Assembly: GCF_000316575.1 (NCBI RefSeq)
Contig: NC_019682.1
Coordinates: forward strand, 6,125,501-6,189,500
Direction: 5' to 3'
Source: Calothrix sp. PCC 7507
GTDB taxonomy: Bacteria > Cyanobacteriota > Cyanobacteriia > Cyanobacteriales > Nostocaceae
DNA: 64,000 nt
The notes below the pieces were generated by a model. That model searched no databases, was not told where the DNA came from, and was given only the letters and a program-made list of their open reading frames with translations. Made by a program: the position numbers and the translations under genes. How positions within the stretch are numbered: position 1 is the first letter of the stretch; each line of letters starts with the position of its first letter. This document shows, one piece after another, positions 63,401-64,000 of this stretch.

Positions 63401-64000
63401 GTGCCGAAAGTAGGCATTATCTACAATGATCTTAAACCGATAGCGGGTCGCATCGCTATCGACCTGAAAGACAAGCTAACCGCTGACGGTTGGCATGTGT
63501 GCATCACTACGAGTATCGGTGGCATACTGGGTTACTCCAACCCTGAGAGTCCCGTATGCCACACCCCGATTGATGGTCTGACGCCCCCCGGTTTTGACTC
63601 GGATATGGAATTTGCAGTTGTATTGGGGGGAGATGGTACTGTTTTGGCAGCATCTCGTCAGGTTGCGCCATGCGGTATTCCACTACTAACAGTGAATACC
63701 GGACACATGGGGTTTTTGACGGAAGCTTACATCAATCAATTGCCTCAAGCAATAGAGCAGGTGATGGCGGGTGAGTATGAAATTGAAGAACGAGCAATGC
63801 TCACTGTTCAAGTGTTGCGGGGGGAGTCAGTATTGTGGGAAGCCCTCTGCTTAAATGAAATGGTGCTACATCGGGAACCATTAACCTGTATGTGCCATTT
63901 TGAGATTGCTATAGGGCGTCATGCGCCAGTCGATATAGCAGCAGATGGTGTGATTGTTTCGACACCAACTGGTTCTACAGCCTATTCCTTGAGTGCTGGT
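63401..64000 (+). CDS. nadK: NAD kinase, 5' part (runs off window)
   Basis: The first 200 codons are present and the right edge cuts the gene. The enzyme phosphorylates NAD to NADP. The GTG start gives [19 protein letters not shown]. The family motif [14 protein letters not shown] (GGDGT), the following [10 protein letters not shown] and the NE/D-type [11 protein letters not shown] are present, and the last segment [19 protein letters not shown] is the second conserved motif. Cyanobacteria usually have two NAD kinases; which one this is was not determined. Confidence 0.95.
   Translation, partial: MPKVGIIYNDLKPIAGRIAIDLKDKLTADGWHVCITTSIGGILGYSNPESPVCHTPIDGLTPPGFDSDMEFAVVLGGDGTVLAASRQVAPCGIPLLTVNTGHMGFLTEAYINQLPQAIEQVMAGEYEIEERAMLTVQVLRGESVLWEALCLNEMVLHREPLTCMCHFEIAIGRHAPVDIAADGVIVSTPTGSTAYSLSAG

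Overview
The window looks like chromosome from a filamentous, heterocyst-type cyanobacterium (Nostoc/Anabaena group). The evidence is an unlisted 36-residue petM gene (cytochrome b6f), a System II cytochrome c assembly pair (ccdA and a ResB-family gene), a bifunctional arginine dihydrolase/ornithine cyclodeaminase (agrE), nifJ, a Ycf39-like dehydrogenase, very many GCGATCGC (HIP1) octamers, and heptanucleotide tandem repeats in most intergenic gaps. Assignments rest on reading motifs in the translations; no database search was run.

Layout. 0-4.4 kb, minus strand: two complete GTPases and the start of a third, two of them dynamin-like, then a ribbon-helix-helix regulator with a palindrome upstream. 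4.5-9.3 kb: a gene fragment, an alpha/beta-hydrolase, a DUF2085 membrane protein, agrE and a GNAT acetyltransferase. 9.3-19.7 kb: an exopolysaccharide-type region with four glycosyltransferases (one fused to TPRs), a flippase, an acyltransferase and an SDR epimerase. 19.8-31.8 kb: aspartate aminotransferase, glutaminase, DUF72, a Uma2 protein with a heptad-repeat tail, a carotenoid-desaturase-like flavoprotein, DUF29, a cyclic-nucleotide-binding protein, tRNA-Arg(CCG), an M23 peptidase and an orphan ABC solute-binding lipoprotein. 32.3-37.7 kb: repeat-rich accessory segment around a 1249-residue CHAT-STAND-TPR protein. 38-45 kb: 2'-5' RNA ligase-like protein, YciI, SRP RNA, a phasin-like protein, queF, the cytochrome c assembly pair, a MazEF-type module and a membrane protein. 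45.5-53.5 kb: nifJ, a UGT-like glycosyltransferase, an unlisted Pmp3/YqaE gene, a SUI1 protein and trpB. 53.6-57 kb: three tandem CAP-domain secreted proteins. 57-64 kb: RNase D-like exonuclease, cysteine-less rhodanese, OmpR regulator, a HigBA-like module, pdxA, petM, the Ycf39-like gene and the 5' part of NAD kinase.

The most unusual content is repeat biology and one defence-like gene. At 32.5-33.1 kb several mobile repeats are nested in one another; one 450-bp insertion has perfect 19-bp inverted ends and an 8-bp target duplication. A MITE-like family with TATAGGA(C/A)T-type ends recurs at least eight times. Heptanucleotide repeats have entered coding sequence in frame in nifJ and extended the glutaminase C-terminus. 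The CHAT-STAND-TPR protein keeps a His/Cys caspase-like dyad and an NTPase P-loop, lies within the repeat-rich segment, and faces a small membrane-anchored protein of unknown function.
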